Assembly: GCA_035236585.1 (NCBI GenBank)
Contig: CP141126.1
Coordinates: 5,779,001 to 5,843,000, forward strand
DNA length: 64,000 nt
Source: Warburgia ugandensis
Taxonomy: Eukaryota; Streptophyta; Magnoliopsida; Canellales; Canellaceae
Direction of reading: 5' to 3'
Shown: positions 1 to 11,775 of the stretch, piece by piece
Layout: each line of letters starts with the position of its first letter
Numbering within the stretch: the first letter of the stretch is position 1
Notes under the pieces: model-generated
The model's input: the letters and a program-made list of their open reading frames with translations, nothing else
What the model was told of the DNA's origin: nothing
Database searches by the model: none
Program-made: the position numbers and the translations under genes

Positions 1-3000
1 AAAAAAAGAAAAGAAAAAGAAAAAAAGGAAGAAAAATGAAGAAAAGAGAGTGAAGTTGAAATTGCATTTGGTGAATGCTTAGGATATTATTTACGTCCTT
101 TCTTCTTTCTTAATTAAGGCTACTGTCTAACGTGTATGACGAGGCAACCGCCTTCCATGTAAAAATGGTGAACCGAATCACTTTCCAAAAGATATTTTCA
201 TTGGACCATGACCTAATTGTAATAATAAAATGAGGCACCGACTACTAGGGGCTTCGTAGCCTACCTTTGATTGATCTAAACCGTCCATTAAATAATCCTT
301 TGAATTTACAAGTTTCTTTTTTAGTGGTAAGATAATTTACACATTTTCTTTTTTAGAAAAAGTAATAAAACCACCATCTCTTGCTTAAAGATGTATTTAG
401 GTAATATTTCATATCCAACGACCGAAAGACATGACTTAATGAGAGAATGTTGGGCCTGGCTGGTAAACTTTAGACTGAGCCTTCTAGACTAATTCCGTCA
501 CCTCTTCTTTGCATGATCTGGTTCGTTCATCTTCTTCGCCTTTCACCGGTAGGCTACCTACAAAAAGTCATTTAGAGTGATTGCTTCTAGCTTCTAGTTT
601 ACTTGGTTTGAAAGTCCAATGTTTATGATTAAAAAACTCTTCAACTGAGAAAAGGATCCAATAGGTATTGATTTTTGTAGGTGGCCTTAATAGGAGAGGA
701 TGTAGAAGAAGGGTGGGTCAGATCATCTAGAAGTGAGACCTGAATGCAGCGGTCAGAAAATCCGGATACTCGGTCCAGATAGCATTTCTCTCTCCCAATT
801 CCAGAGAGAAAATTTCTCCTGCTTTAAGAAAAACACACAAGCTTCAAGAGAAAACTGCCACATGATATTCACTTAGTTAACTTGTCTCCTTAAGCAAGGT
901 AGTATTTACCTCCTCATCATTTTTAATAGAGAGTTTTGCTAAAAAGACTTTATTTTATATAATCTTTGCTAATTAGTTATTAAATGTCACTGGATGTCCC
1001 AAAAATTTCATTTTAAAAAACTCATTGCCAAGAGACCCATGACCAACTCCTCATGGAATGGTGTTTAGTGGTTTCTCTTAATGACTATTCTACCCCTAGT
1101 CAACAAGCCTAATTAATCTCTCTTCTTCATAAAAGTCTTGGAAAGAGTATATATATCCTATTTCGATGTATGTAAAACAATTTTTTAGATCTAAATTGTT
1201 CATCATGTTCATAATATGAAACATAAGTAAGCCATGAGAAATCAATCCTTGGACAACCCTAATCACTTGCTTAGGTCTTTGGAAAAATTAGTAAAAGCGA
1301 ATGGTTGTAATGTAAAGAAACATAGTCTAAATTTCTTCAATGGGCATGAAGCTTGTTGTTGGGCCTATATTAGTCATTCTTAACATGATGAATTAAACAA
1401 GGACAAGTACTTCTTATACTCCTCTTGAGGGTGTACTCTTTGGAGATTTGGAGATAAATTAGATTGCTCTTTCTTGTTTCTAACCAATCCATTTAATGGC
1501 CACAAAAATGTGCTTCAGATTGTGAAAACCAGTTCACATTTGGTTTGTTACTTATCAATATCAATCCTAACAAATACATGGTTTAGATCTTTGAAAGGTC
1601 CAGTTGCATTTTCTACTTGGTCACAAATTTTAAGTATATCTATTGCATAAGTATAAGAGGACTAGTCATAGGCGCAGAGAGAGAGAGAGAGAGATGTATG
1701 GCTTGGATCAATAACCAATTTAGTCCCGTGGTAGTCCTCTCTCCTTCTCTCGGATGGAATTCCATGATATGGAAAGACATAATATGGAACCTAAAGGGTA
1801 AATAGGAATTGAGAAATTGAAAAAGGAAAGAAGAAATGACCTCGAAGATAGCTTGAATTGAATGAAGTTACACAGTTCTTCTTACTATTATTTTACTCAC
1901 GAGTTGCTCTCTGAATCTGTTAATTTGTAATTCTAAGAGAGAACTGCCATTCAATTTTTTTTTTAATGAACAACTTGGATTAAAAAAAGAGAGGCCAATC
2001 TTCCCTTTTGAAATTAATAAGAGCTGCTACATTTTCCCACATTTATCTACTACCTTTTACAAATATATATCCTTATACATATTGCTTTTTATATTTATCT
2101 GCTGCTTTTTTCTTTTTTATATAATCCTTTCCCATGTTAACATGAATAGTTCTACAACTCTTTTACTTTTTAACTATATTTTGCTGAATCGGTCAACTAT
2201 TTCACCTATAGGGTGTTTGCTTTACATATAGCATAGATTATAAAACATAGTTATGTCACTATATGTTCCCTTGCCATGCTCAATATCTTTCTACATCTCC
2301 TTATCAACCGATCAGGCATTGTTGAAGTGACCATACTAGTAAATAATCGTCATTGTATCCTCATTCACAAGCTAGGCTTTGTCAAAGTGAACGCAGCAAA
2401 CTGAAATTTCTGCCACGGATTCTCCATGAGATATGGCTCCACACAAGGGAGTGAGAAGGCTTTTAAGATAAAAGAGCTGTGAATGGATGATGGGCAAGCA
2501 TTTAGTAGTAGAAGATGATGTCTTACGCAAGGGTCCTTAATTAAGGGTAAATTAATTAGTCGCTAACAAAATGTATTAGAAGTGGTTAAGAATATGAGAT
2601 TTTAACTTTTTGGACTTTTTAACGATGACTAATTAGCCAAAATTATCTTGATTAGGGTGTTTCAGTAAAAATCTCTTTTTATTATTTTCTTTTCTAGAAA
2701 AAATGGGAGTCTTGGCAGTGTGACCTAGAGATGAGTTTTGAGGTGTAGAAATAATTTTTTTATAAAATGAAAGATAAGACAAACCAACATTTTCAGAATC
2801 TAGAATAGTCGAGTAAAAATGATTTTTGAGCTCCTATCCAAACTGAGATGAGCGGCCCGATTTTAAACGGTGTCTCAATTTTGCGGTGAGATCTCTCCTC
2901 TCCACGGTAGTCCTCTTTCTTTCATAGCTGAAACGTTTTTCTTGTGATTTTGAGTACCAAACAAATTGTCTTCCCGTCTACCCAACTCCCGTACGTTTCA

Positions 3001-3059
3001 TTGTGTCTGTCCTCTCTTCTTCCAAGCTCATCGTCTCTCTCTCTCTCAGACAAACAAAA
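1..3059. other. AT-rich intergenic region, no gene recognised
   Basis: No reading frame here resembles a known protein and no RNA gene is visible. The stretch has runs of A or T and a short GA microsatellite near 1677-1694. A pyrimidine-rich CT tract at about 3030-3048 directly precedes the first Sec14-like copy. A similar CT tract precedes the second copy, so it is probably conserved 5' UTR or core promoter of the duplicated gene. Confidence 0.6.
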
Positions 3060-4722
3060 ATGGCAGAAAACCATGAAAATGCACTAGCCCAGGTGAGAGA
3101 ATCGTTGGAGAAGCTGGGAAGTTCAACAAAGGAAATCTTCTCTCTCTATCATCTTTGCATGCTTTTTGTTGGATATCCTCCCATTTTGTTCACAAATTCT
3201 ATCTTTTTTCTGGGATTTTCTTGTTCTGACTGTGAGCTTTTTCTGTTGTAGAACCATTGTGATGCAACTCTTTCTAGGTTCTGGTGGCAAAATCCATGAA
3301 CCCAGAAAAATCTGCGAAGATGCTCGTGGAGTGGCAGAAATGGAGTGCTCAGATTGCTCCTTTGGGTTGTATCCCTGAAATCGATACTCAACATGAATTA
3401 AAGTCTCGACACGCCTACAAGTTCCTGCAGGAGACGGTTGCTCCACCCCGTCCAAAGATCAGCTTCAATTCATGAGTAATTTTACGCATCCATACATCCT
3501 CTCATCTTTTTTGGTTCCTGTTTTGAATTGTAAGAGTTGGATCCAGTCTCTGAGGCGTTTTCTGGTTGTCCTCTTTCTTCCTCCTGCTTCTGACAGTTTG
3601 TTTCTAACTTGCATGGGACACATGCATGATTGGGACAGCTATAACTCTAGATGAGCTTAAATTTATGAACATCCAATTAGTTCATAATACTTTCCTCGAG
3701 TCAGATCGTCCATGCTCAAAAATTCTAATGACTGGATGATCCTAGCCACTGCTATTTCAAGTTATTAAATGATCGGTAAATTTTTGACCATTCATTTTAC
3801 AGCTAAACAAAATTGTGACTAGTATTCTCAAATAGACGAATATTTAGAGCATAAAACATCTACATCAAAGATAACATGGTAAACAAGTCAAATCTTCATA
3901 GTCGGGCTCATTCAGAGTTTTAGTAGTCCATAGCTATAAGCTAATGACTGTCGCTAAATAAATCTAAAATTAAAGCACTCCTGGTATGATATTAGCTTAT
4001 GGTACATCTGATGATTTATATCTCGGAGTAAAGTTTTCCTGCAATATATTTCTTATTTATTTTATCTTCACCTTTGGTGCAGTGTTCGCGGATCATTGTT
4101 TGGACAAGACGATTGGCAGGTAATTACAGTAGCATTTCCTTGATAGAAGTTCAGATCACCAGAAATGTGTAAGGGCATTTCTTTGGCATGGCTGACTAAC
4201 CTATTATTAAACAGCAAAGATGCAAATTGATCCTCTCTTCATTAATCTGGACCGTCCATAGGGTGGCCCATACTAGATTGTCTCAAGCGTTCTGAGTTTC
4301 TGGTAGGAACTCAGTGGCCCGTGACAAATGTGGGCCACATATTCCATTCGATGATTCTGGCTACTGTTTTTGTGAATGGACTATAAATAATGATGTTTTA
4401 ATAGATTTTATATTGAAGAGGAGCTTTGGCACAACGGTAGAATTGTCATTGTGTGACTTTGAAGTCACGGGTCTATAGGTGTGGAAATAGTCTCTTGAAA
4501 ATGCAAGATAAAACTATATACCATTAACTCTTGTGATCTATCCTTTCTCAGACCTGTACACGAAAGCTTTGACACTGCCCTTTAATAGATTTACGTTCTT
4601 TCAGGGCTAACAAAGAAACAAGAAACTGGGAAAGACAAATTGACAGGATATTTGACTTGCACAATATCGAATATAAGAACATTGACCCCAGTGGTTTAAT
4701 ATCTGCTTTTAAATATTTGCAG
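3060..4722 (+). pseudogene. Decayed, 3'-truncated tandem copy of the Sec14-like (CRAL-TRIO) gene
   Basis: Four exon-like blocks match the intact copy at 7029-12840: exon 1 at 3060-3131, exon 2 at 3252-3475, exon 3 at 4083-4119, exon 4 at 4605-4722. The protein signal is clear, for example NPEKSAKMLVEWQKW in exon 2 and NIEYKNIDPSGLISAFKYLQ in exon 4. Damage is visible. The exon 1 donor reads AAAG|GA where the intact copy has AAAG|GT. A 1-bp deletion near 3281 shifts frame. Exon 2 is 32 bp shorter overall than its partner. I find nothing like exons 5 and 6 downstream, so the end of the CRAL-TRIO domain is missing. The acceptors of exons 2-4 and the donors of exons 3 and 4 are still canonical, so decay is probably recent. 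An Au SINE sits between exons 3 and 4. A transcribed truncated product cannot be excluded, but a functional lipid-transfer protein is unlikely. Confidence 0.85.
4418..4580 (+). mobile_element. Au-type SINE copy
   Basis: A tRNA-derived SINE of the plant Au family. The 5' part follows the family pattern GAGCTTTGGCACAACGGTAG, a pol III A-box-like segment, and the GAAGTCACGGGT block follows. Flanking TTTAATAGATTT occurs at 4397-4408 and again at 4581-4592, an apparent target-site duplication of at least 12 bp. It lies in an intron of the decayed Sec14 copy. Confidence 0.85.
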
Positions 4723-4817
4723 GTAATATTTTCTTTCTGCTTTAATAGCTGTTTGGCATGGAGAAAAATCGGACGGTTATATCACTTTTGATGCCAAGTT
4801 GATGTATCTATCATGAT

Positions 4818-4976
4818 GGGGAGCCTTGGCGCATGGTAGAGTTTTCGTCGTGTAACCTTGAGGTTCGAGGTGTGAAAACAGTCTCTTACAAAAATGTAAG
4901 GTAAGATTGTATTATTGACCCTTGTAGTCTACCTTTTTCCCAGACCCCGCCCACATATGCGAGAGCTTTGCCTTTG
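4818..4976 (+). mobile_element. Au-type SINE copy
   Basis: The same family as the copy at 4418, starting GGGGAGCCTTGGCGCATGG and ending near GCGAGAGCTTTGCC. It is diverged from the best copy in the window (49598-49780). Similar but imperfect flanks (TGATGTATC on both sides) may be the target-site duplication. It lies just 3' of the last recognisable exon of the truncated Sec14 copy. Confidence 0.8.
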
Positions 4977-4979
4977 ATG

Positions 4980-7028
4980 TATCACGATCAAACAAGAAGT
5001 TGCGCCTATAGCTGAGGGATGTAAGGTTGTAAACTTTTGTTGATGCTTCGGCCTTATATGAGGTCCTTGTAAGAGTACCTGCTCAAACGAAGAGGAAGGT
5101 GTAGGTGCCCCTTTATCTATGGGTGTTAGTTTTTATTTTTATTTTTATATTTAAGTTGTAGATAATGTTAGAAATGATATAGCTAGGTTAGAAGTAGACA
5201 TAAACATTGTGCCCATTGGATGGTTTTAGCATACCTTTGTTTAAGTAAAAAATTACATCATTCATGTTTATTAATTTCTACAAAAAAACCAAAATGAGCG
5301 GTTAAGATCTTTGGAACACATTGATTTCTCATGACTACCTATTTTTGGTGCTTTGAACACAATGAGAGTCTTTCTTTCCAAACAAAAGAAAATAAAAAGA
5401 AGAGTTATATAGATTTAATAAAAGAGTTTTACTGTGCATGAAAAAAGTGACATATATACTTCTTCTTCTAGAGCGTGCACTTTTACTAGGACTCCGATTA
5501 AAATAGATGAGATTTTGAGGGCAAATAGCCCACGATGAACGGTTTGATCACCAAAAGTCTGAGTCCTAGCTAACTCCAAGACAAATACGTGCATATGATA
5601 AATCTTGTGAAGTAAAATTTGTTGAACTCTAAGTACAACTAGATCCAAATTCAAGCCATTAAATCCTTTACATTGTACATAAACAAATAAAAAAGGAAGA
5701 AAATAGCCATCTTCAACAGACACATAAAGATCTTCAAATTTCCATTTAAAACATGAAAATAAACAATTAAAAAAAATACTGGCAAATAAAAAATAAAGTT
5801 AGCAAATAAAAAAGGCCTAATATAAAGTTGGCAAATATAAATAAGATGTGGAGGAGAAGGCAGCTGCATCCTCCATCACATCCTATGGCAATGCAAGGTC
5901 AACAAGTGAATGGTCGCCTCAGTTGTTTCGAAGTGGCAAATGCAGGGTTTAATGGTCGACCGTCAAATTTTCAACTCAGGCAGACAATGTTGAAGTCATC
6001 CAACGATGAATTTTCAGACTCAGGCTTTTGCTGTAAGCAGAGGAGGACGGCATATTTTGGTGACCTAAAAGCATGCAACTTTGGAGCTTTCGCATACCTG
6101 GGGCCTGAGAAAAGAACGAAGCACACGGGTTTATGGTATGAAGTCTTATTTTGTATTTTTGCAATAAGCTGTTTACACTCCAAGAACTTGTGGACCCAAA
6201 GTTACACAACAACTTTACCTTACGCCACTCAAAAACCTCGTGCATTTGACTGATTCCATCTCGTATTTTTGTGAATCGAAATGCTTGCTTAGAGAAGCTA
6301 ATATATGGAGTAGACGGTGGGGACCAGTAAAAACAAACAGGGCCCAGATTCTGGTGGGTCCGGATCTTCGATCGACGCTGTCTTAGATAGATCATGCACA
6401 AAAAAACTCAGAGCTTCTACAGTTATAATCATCGGACGGCCTAGATTTTTGAGCATGTCTTTTTTGGTTGTAAATGTTTTTGATCTGCAAGTAAGCAGGC
6501 ATCCTCTAGTGATCTTATCTGTCCGCAACATTTATCCCGCAAATCTCCAACATATAATTCTCGAACCGACCATGTCAATTAAGTTACCGTCTGACGTCTC
6601 ACTTTTTCCAATTAGGACCTACTTTTGGTTGATCGGGCCCGTTTATCTTATTTCTCAGAGCTGGGATGTCACGAATCCTAAAAATTGTAAGGATTGGATT
6701 GGAATCAGCAACAATCCGCATTCAACTCTCCACGTTCAACTGGACCAAAAAGTAGACTTTTTGGATGCTAAAATTGTCGAGGCCTTGATATTTAGAGGTG
6801 AACCACAAGTACCTTACATTCTTGAATCCGTAACCTCAAAGTCAAGGTCAGACATGACAACACTCTCCTTCTTCCAACGTCACTTCTTCGTATTTAATTT
6901 GATAGGTGAAACCTAGGGGCTCGTGGCTCCGATAGTCTCTCTTTCTACCCAACTTGCTGAATCTGCTCCTTAGAGTGACCACCCTTTATTCCAGGCTCAA
7001 CACCCATCCATCTCTCTCTCTCTCTCTC
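4980..7028. other. Spacer between the Sec14 tandem copies
   Basis: No convincing gene. A 141-codon frame at 5828-6253 and a 199-codon frame at 6317-6916 have no family resemblance and overlap other long frames on both strands, as chance frames do. A CT-rich tract at 7012-7028 precedes the start codon of the intact Sec14-like gene. Confidence 0.5.
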
Positions 7029-10000
7029 ATGGCGAAAAGTCTCGAAAATGCACTAAGTGAGATGAGAGAATTGGTGGAGAAGCTTGGAGGTTCATCAAAG
7101 GTAAACTCTCTCTCGCTTCCCCCTGATCTCATAAGTTCTATCTTCTTATAGTATTTCTGGATTTTCTTTTTTGGGTGCTAATTCTAGGCTTTTTTTTTGT
7201 GGGTTGTAGAACCATGGAGATGCTACTCTATCGAGATTCCTGATAGCAAGATCAAAGGACCCAGAAAAAGCTGCGAAGATGTTCGTCCAGTGGCAAAAAT
7301 GGAGGGCCGGATTTGTTCCGGCAGGTTACATCCCTGACGGTGAGGTTCGGGACGAATTGGAAACTCGCAAGGTCTATCTGCAAGTTCCTTCAGGAGACGG
7401 CCACCCAATTCTCATCGTTCAAGCACGCAAGCACTTCTCCCCCAAAGATCAGTCTCAGTTCAAGAGTACTACTCTTCCTTACAACCTTTCCTATTCTTTC
7501 ATTCCTACTCTCCAGTTTCGACCGCTGGATTGAAATCTAACGGTCATGCATTTTGCAATCGGAACCTCTTTTTTTGGTGCTAGGCACCCATCTCTTTTTT
7601 ATCAGACCGGTTCTGCTAACTCAATACAGCTTCCACAACCACAAAGGATATGGGTGGCAAAGACCAAAGTAAAGGGTTGGGAATCAGCAACACAAATTTC
7701 CACATTTTGAGAAATTTTTCGTGAAATATGATCAACGGCTGATATTTTATTACCTAAAGCGATCTTTATCTAATGTGGCTGTTGAATATAATCGAGACTT
7801 GATCGGACAGACGAGACTGTGGGACCACCAACACTTGAAGAAGTCCACCAAGTGTGGGGCCCATCAAGGTATCTCATGGAGGCTAGGCTGCCACACCACA
7901 CAAACTTCTTGTGTCTTGACTATGATAAAATTGGTGTTTTGTAGCACAGCATAAAGCATCTCTACAAGGGAATCATAAGTTGAAGTCCGAATGCTTGTGT
8001 CATTCGCCCGAGCGCACAAAAGCAACCCAATTATTGCTCAAGATGCCTCTCTGCTAACTGAAAGAGAAGAATTACTTGTAGATCTAATCCATCTTGGAGC
8101 TCACAGCCCATGGATTAGAGATGGGGCCCTCGGTTGAGATGCATCTCATCCGTTATGCAAGCCTTTGAGCAGTGCTTTTGGACTTAGTTATTTATGGGGC
8201 CCAACGATGTGAAGGGTTATCCTTTGCTTGGTGGAAGTGGGTCCACTTCGTCCAATCAGATTTTGGGTCTCCAGCATGTTCATGTGCAACTCAATCTCTC
8301 ACGCTCCTCCCTTGTCGTGTCGTTTTAGCATTTTAGCTGGCGAGGTTGGGTTCCTCCCAAGGAGTTGGGTGGAAAAAACGAAGGAAAAGGCAGAACAGCA
8401 GTAGTGGGAATCTGCTTTGGCGTTCCCACATATTGCCTCCCCGCTGCTGGTTGTCCGTCTGTCTCTAACTTGCTTGGAGCTCCGGCATGATGATTGAAAC
8501 AAGTCATCTACTGGGTCCACTTGAGCCAATCAATGGCCATTATTTTAAAATTATTATAGGGACCTACTTGCTGAACGGTTATGACAAGAGAGAAAATCGT
8601 TATTACAATCTAGGGAGAAGTACATCTTGCAGTCCCCACAACGGAAAATCTTAAATAGTTATCTGCACCATTGGATTGTAGACCACCAAAAATAACCCAT
8701 ATGGGTTTCGCCCGTAGCAAACGGGCCCACTTGGCACATGTAGACCCTAAAGGGTGATTCTCACCAAAGAGCACGGCAATGCCTTTATTCTTAATTAGAG
8801 CATTCTCTAACATTACTAATATTTTTCCAGCATATTATTTTGGTTACACGCTACGATCTAGAAAGGGTTGTCACCTTGCGACGTAGAGGTTGTGGGTTTG
8901 AGGCGTGTAAATAGTTTCTTGCAAAATGGGACTGCCTTTTTTACATAGTACGATCTAAGTAAACTAAAGAAGGGCCCGCCATTGTAGCCTTCGAAAGAAA
9001 TTTCCAGGACCATAGGATCATTCATCATTCCTGCTTGCATTAATGATCTTGTTTTAAGCAATATTATGGTGAAGTTTGGTCTTGTTTTAATGTAACCTTC
9101 TTTCCTTCATATGGTGCAGAATTCGTAGTTCATCTGCTGGACAAGACCATTTGCAGGTAACATTAAACCTAACAGATAGATTTCAATGATACATGTAGAA
9201 ACTTGCTTTGATTAATCTGGACCATGTAAGAGCTCAGCCACCTTATACTCAAGATTCAATTGGATCAAACAATACAAGCCTCTAATAAATTTGCATCTTC
9301 TACCGTTGATTTGATTCTTGTGCTTTCAACAAGGACAAACCAATAACCATTTCAAAACGCAGAACAACTAAGACTTGGATCACCCAATGGATGAGAACTT
9401 TTGAGGCATTGGTATCTAGAATGTGTGGATCTAGAAGATGAACGGTTGCGATCATCAAAATCTAGGACGTGCTGTACGTTTTAGCACTCAATACCATGTT
9501 GGTTCTCATAATGCGTGCTTCTTTCAGTGGCATCAAAGAAAGAGAAGCTGGGAATGGGAAGTTGGTGGCCCTACTTGATTTGCAAAATATTGCATACAGA
9601 AACATCGACGCTCGCAGTTTAATCACAGGCTTTCAATTTCTGCAGGTAAAAATGTATTCATTTTTTTTCTGTCGACATAATTTGCTACATATAATCTCTT
9701 ATTTAGTAATTTAATATATCCGCGGATAATTTTGTCCAAGGTCGGATTTGTTACCCCATGCCAAACAAGGTACATGTTTTCGTTGTCTAAAAAGGCTTTG
9801 CCTGTTTCTTTGACACAGGCCTATTATCCAGAGCGTCTAGCCAAGCTATACATCTTCCAAATGCCATGGATATTTGTGAGTGTCTGGAGGGTGGTTTCTC
9901 GCTTCCTTGAGAAGGCCACTCTTGAAAAGGTACGTGTTTTGCCTACTTAAATATCTGCTTCTTTTCTTACTAAAATCAAGCAGGTGGGCTTGAGTTACGG

Positions 10001-11739
10001 ATAGGATCCACTCTTTCAAAGATCCACAAAGATGCCCAACCGGATGATCTACCCTCCAGTTTTTCGATTGTAAATGCACAGGCAGTATACTATAGACCCT
10101 TTAGAAGAGGATCCGCAATGGTAAAGTTGTTTTTGTGTGACTTTGAGGTCACGGGTTTAATGGGTGGCCATAGCCTCTTGCAAAAATGCAAGGTAAGGCT
10201 GCATACTATAAACTCTTTTGGTCTACCCTTTCCCTTGACCCTGCATAGGCAGGAGCTTTGTGTACCGAGGTTGCCTTTTTTAAATACACAGGCAGCATCT
10301 ATACTCTGACCCACTCTTTGTCACCACTATGTTAGAAGACCTTGGCTATGCGGCCATAAGTAATCTCTAGTTTTCTGAAGATTAGTATTATCTGATGGGA
10401 GAGATTAATGGGTAATGAGTTTTTTAATAGTGAAATTTTGAGCCACACCATGAAACTTTTTGAAAGAGTGATTGAGAAGAGGCTACGACATGAAACAAGT
10501 GTATCAGAGAATCAGTTTGGTTTCATACCTGGGAGGTCTACCATGGAAGCTATTTTCTTATTAAGACAATTAGTAGAGAAATATAGGGAGAGGAGAAAAG
10601 ACCTACACATGGTCCTTATTGACTTAGAGAAAACTTATGATAGAGTCCCTAGAGAGTTAATATGGAGGGTGTTGGGTGTTAAAGGGGTCTCTCAGGAGTA
10701 TATAAATATAATTAAAGATATGTATGAGGGAGCAATAACAAATGTTAAGACCACTAGTGGCGTGACCGGTGATTTTCCTGTCACTGTCGGATTGCACCAA
10801 GGATCGGCATTGAGTCCATACCTTTTCACATTAGTTATAGATGAGTTAACAAAACATTTGCATGAGGAGATTCCCTAGTGCATGCTATTTGCAGACGATA
10901 TAGTCATACTTGATGAGACAAGGGAGGGTGTCAACATAAAGCTAGAGCTATGGAGAGAAGCATTAGAATCGAAAGGATTTAAAATTAGCTGCACTAAGAC
11001 AGAATATATGGAATGTAATTTTAGCAAGGAGAGTAGGAGTGGAGCACCATTCAAGATTGATAACTAAGAGGTCTCCATGAGAGACCACTTCCGATATTTA
11101 GGATCATTGATTCCATTGGAGTAGAGAGATTGAGAGGGAGGTTACCCAGAAAATCCAAGCGGGTTGGAACAAATGGAGATGTGCATCGGGTGTTTTATGT
11201 GATCGGCGGGTACCACTCAAACTAAAGGAAAAATTCTATAGGATGACTATAAGGCTGGCCATGCTCTATGGATCAGTGTTGGGCAGTTAAAGAACATCAT
11301 ACTCATAGGCTGAGTGTTGCAGAAATGAGGATGTTAAGATGGATGACTGGTAAGACAAGAAAAGATAGAATTAGAAATGAAAATATTAGAAGAAATTTAG
11401 AGATAGCACTAATAGGTAATAAGATGAGATATATTAGACTTAGATGGTTTGGACATGTTTAAAGGAGGCCAACAACGGCACCAGTTAGAAGGAGTGAGGC
11501 AATACAAGTTAAAGGTTCTAAAAGGGTAAGGGGAAGGCCCAAAAGAACGTGGATAGAAGTGGTGATGAAAGATTTAAAAACTTTAGGACTAAATGAAGCC
11601 ATGGTATTTAAAAGAGTGGAATGGAGGAATAAGATTCATGTGGCCGACCCCTAATTGGGATAAGGTCTTGATGATGATGATGATGATGAAATTTTGACAA
11701 AAAGGAAAATATATAGTTTTAAAGTAGATTGAAAATTTA

Positions 11740-11775
<36 letters not shown>

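Noticed and set aside
5828-6916. Two long frames (141 and 199 codons) as genes
   Set aside because: They overlap long frames on the other strand and show no family resemblance or splice support.
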